Shown: positions 62,721 through 64,000 of the stretch, in pieces | Layout: each line of letters starts with the position of its first letter | Position numbering within the stretch: position 1 is the first letter of the stretch | Source of the DNA: Sorangium aterium | GTDB lineage: Bacteria > Myxococcota_A > Polyangia > Polyangiales > Polyangiaceae | DNA: 64,000 nucleotides | Direction of reading: 5' to 3' | Assembly (NCBI RefSeq): GCF_028368935.1 | Contig: NZ_JAQNDK010000002.1 | Location: 558,001-622,000, forward strand | The notes under the pieces: model-generated | The model's input: only the letters and a program-made list of their open reading frames with translations | The model's database searches: none | Told to the model about the DNA's origin: nothing | Translations under genes and position numbers: made by a program

Positions 62721-63593
62721 TCAAGCGCTCTCGCGAAACACCTTGATGAGCGCGGCTGGCGACTCCGCCCCGTGGCCCGCGGCGACTCCCTTCCTGAAGA
62801 GCGCCGCGGCGAACGCCGGGAGCTCGGCGTTGATCCTCGCTTCCCGCGCGTGCCGCTGGATGAGCTCGACGGCCTGCGCGCAGATCTCCAGCGTGGCCTC
62901 CGAGGCCTCGTACGCTCCGGACTGGATGGAGTCCGCGTCGTGCTTGACCATCCCACCGATGGCCGGAGCGACGACGGCGGCCATGGCCCCGAAGTCGGCC
63001 ACGCGGATCCCTTCGGCCTCGCAGATGCGGGCGCCGTGGTAGAAGCCGAGGAGCCCCGCGAACAGGTGCGACAGGAACGCCAGGTCCATGGCCGCCGCCC
63101 AGCCGACCTTCTCCCCGAGGTAGCTCACGGTCCCGGCCGTGCTCTCGAGCAGCGGCTTGCTCTTCTCGTACGCCGAGCCCGAGCCCGAGACGAGGATGCT
63201 GCTCTCCGGCTTCCCCATCTGGCTCGGGGTGGCCAGGATGGCGCCGTCGAGGTAGTCGATGCCGCGCTGCTGCGCCCACGCTTCGAGGGTACGCGCGTCC
63301 TCGGGGCTGCCCGTGCTGAGCTGGACGAGCGCCTTGCCGGCGAGGGAGGAGATCACGTCGCGCCCCTCCAGCACGCCGTACGTCGCGCGGTAGTCGGTGA
63401 TGCAGGTGATCACGATCCCGCTCGCCTGCGCCGCTGCGGCCGCGCTCGGGGCCAGCACCGCTCCCTCCGCGACGAGCGGCGCGGCCTTCGCGATCGAGCG
63501 GTTCCAGACGGTGACGCGAGAGCCGCTGCGGAGCAATTCCCGAGCGAGCGCGGTGCCCATGAGACCCAGACCGATGACAGTGACTTCACGCAT
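62721..63593 (-). CDS. NAD(P)-dependent beta-hydroxyacid dehydrogenase / imine reductase-like
   Basis: 290 residues from ATG 63593, with AAGGAG upstream. N-terminal Rossmann motif TVIGLGLMGTALARELL followed by VTVWNRS, an NADP-preferring pattern (WNRS.xKA). Family motifs VQLSTGSPEDAR and YLDGAILATPSQMGKP, and the C-terminal GWAAAMDLAFLSH with an Asp instead of the catalytic Lys of hydroxyisobutyrate dehydrogenases, match the imine reductase group. It probably reduces a cyclic imine or related carbonyl in the cytosol; the physiological substrate is unknown. An AraC-type regulator may be divergently encoded at 63774. Confidence 0.85.
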   Translation of the reverse strand: MREVTVIGLGLMGTALARELLRSGSRVTVWNRSIAKAAPLVAEGAVLAPSAAAAAQASGIVITCITDYRATYGVLEGRDVISSLAGKALVQLSTGSPEDARTLEAWAQQRGIDYLDGAILATPSQMGKPESSILVSGSGSAYEKSKPLLESTAGTVSYLGEKVGWAAAMDLAFLSHLFAGLLGFYHGARICEAEGIRVADFGAMAAVVAPAIGGMVKHDADSIQSGAYEASEATLEICAQAVELIQRHAREARINAELPAFAAALFRKGVAAGHGAESPAALIKVFRESA

Positions 63594-63773
63594 GTGAGCT
63601 CCTTCGTTTGCGGCCCGTCTGCCGATGACGGGCGCGCCTTCGTGGCCGCCAAGGTGGGGGCCTGCGACCCGGGCCGTCGCGCACGATCGGACGCCCGGCG
63701 AGCACGTTCGGACGGCGGCGAGCGCGGAGCCGCCCTGTGGCGCGCCGCTCGGCGCCGGTGGATACTGGCCGGG

Positions 63774-64000
63774 ATGCAGGTCATCGGACCGACCCGAGCT
63801 CCCATCCGACTGGAGCCGTCCGTGGGCGCGCCGCGCCCGTACGTCGGGGTACATGTCGGCGTTCACTCGACCCAGCCAGGCGTGATCGCGCTCGAGGCCT
63901 CGCAGGATCATCGGGTGAAGATCCATGCGGGCGCGCCGGTACGCGGGGCCTGCCGCGCCGATCGGTTCGTCTACACGCGCGGCGACGTGGACCTGATCCC
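63774..64000 (+). CDS. Start of a possible AraC-type regulator (cut by window end)
   Basis: The frame is open from ATG 63774 to the end of the window (75 residues). It reads like a real protein (RPYVGVHVGVHSTQPG, VKIHAGAPVRGACRADRF) and ends at YTRGDVDLIP, a motif that recalls the R-x-G-D-x-x-L-I-P-A-G of cupin-type sensor halves of AraC regulators. The ribosome binding site is weak. The assignment is tentative because the DNA-binding part is outside the window. It would diverge from the imine reductase-like gene, a common regulator/enzyme arrangement. Confidence 0.4.
   Translation, partial: MQVIGPTRAPIRLEPSVGAPRPYVGVHVGVHSTQPGVIALEASQDHRVKIHAGAPVRGACRADRFVYTRGDVDLI

Overview
The window is a very GC-rich chromosomal segment. 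Its content is typical of a large myxobacterial genome of the Sorangium/Polyangiales type: long Ala/Arg/Gly-rich proteins, three eukaryotic-type Ser/Thr kinases (two fused to ATPase and TPR regions), many hybrid histidine kinases, a sigma-54 activator, many Sec/lipoprotein-type secreted proteins of unknown function, and few conserved operons. The organism assignment is inferred from composition and gene families, not from a search. No rRNA, CRISPR array, phage or transposase gene is visible; there is one tRNA-Leu(GAG).

Layout. 1-7086: the 3' part of a giant TPR protein. 7.6-10.7 kb: a secreted carboxypeptidase-regulatory-domain protein and a hybrid kinase. 10.9 kb: tRNA-Leu. 11.6-17.2 kb: a membrane methyltransferase-like protein, then a minus-strand signalling cluster (hybrid kinase, stand-alone receiver, receiver-GAF-kinase). 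17.8-20.0 kb: small stress-type genes (DUF1328 membrane peptide, coiled-coil lipoprotein, small hydrophilic protein, zinc-ribbon protein, hemerythrin). 20.8-23.4 kb: a sigma-54 activator with a good -24/-12 promoter, a degenerate kinase and a receiver. 23.4-28.1 kb: the glyoxylate shunt (aceB, aceA) with a divergent ScfR/RamB-type regulator and a shared operator-like region. 28.4-30.8 kb: glnS with a YqeY tail.

30.9-42.6 kb is the most distinctive region. Two convergent copies of one two-gene module are present: a secreted protein with tandem NALxx pentapeptides, followed within about 10 bp by a Ser/Thr kinase fused to a P-loop ATPase and a TPR-like tail. A third, shorter kinase diverges from the second copy. 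42.8-48.0 kb: a diiron ferritin-like oxygenase candidate, a Cys-repeat lipoprotein, a small repeat lipoprotein, and an ECF sigma/FecR-TPR pair. 48.2-53.3 kb: an unusual biotin carboxylase bounded downstream by a broken copy of the FecR-TPR gene tail, an exported barrel-like protein, and a SIR2-TIR fusion that may be an immune effector. 53.6-59.6 kb: a conserved small protein and three exported lipoproteins. 59.65-60.9 kb is a decayed region with a six-copy 43-bp tandem repeat and remnants of an AraC-type regulator and an FAD monooxygenase. 60.9-64.0 kb: a phosphoesterase, a secreted FGE-like protein, an imine-reductase-like dehydrogenase, and the start of a possible AraC-type regulator cut by the window end.

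The unifying theme is signal transduction to or from the envelope: about ten kinase/receiver/sigma proteins lie next to exported proteins with repeats and no known function. Function calls rest on motifs read by eye; no alignments or database searches were run.
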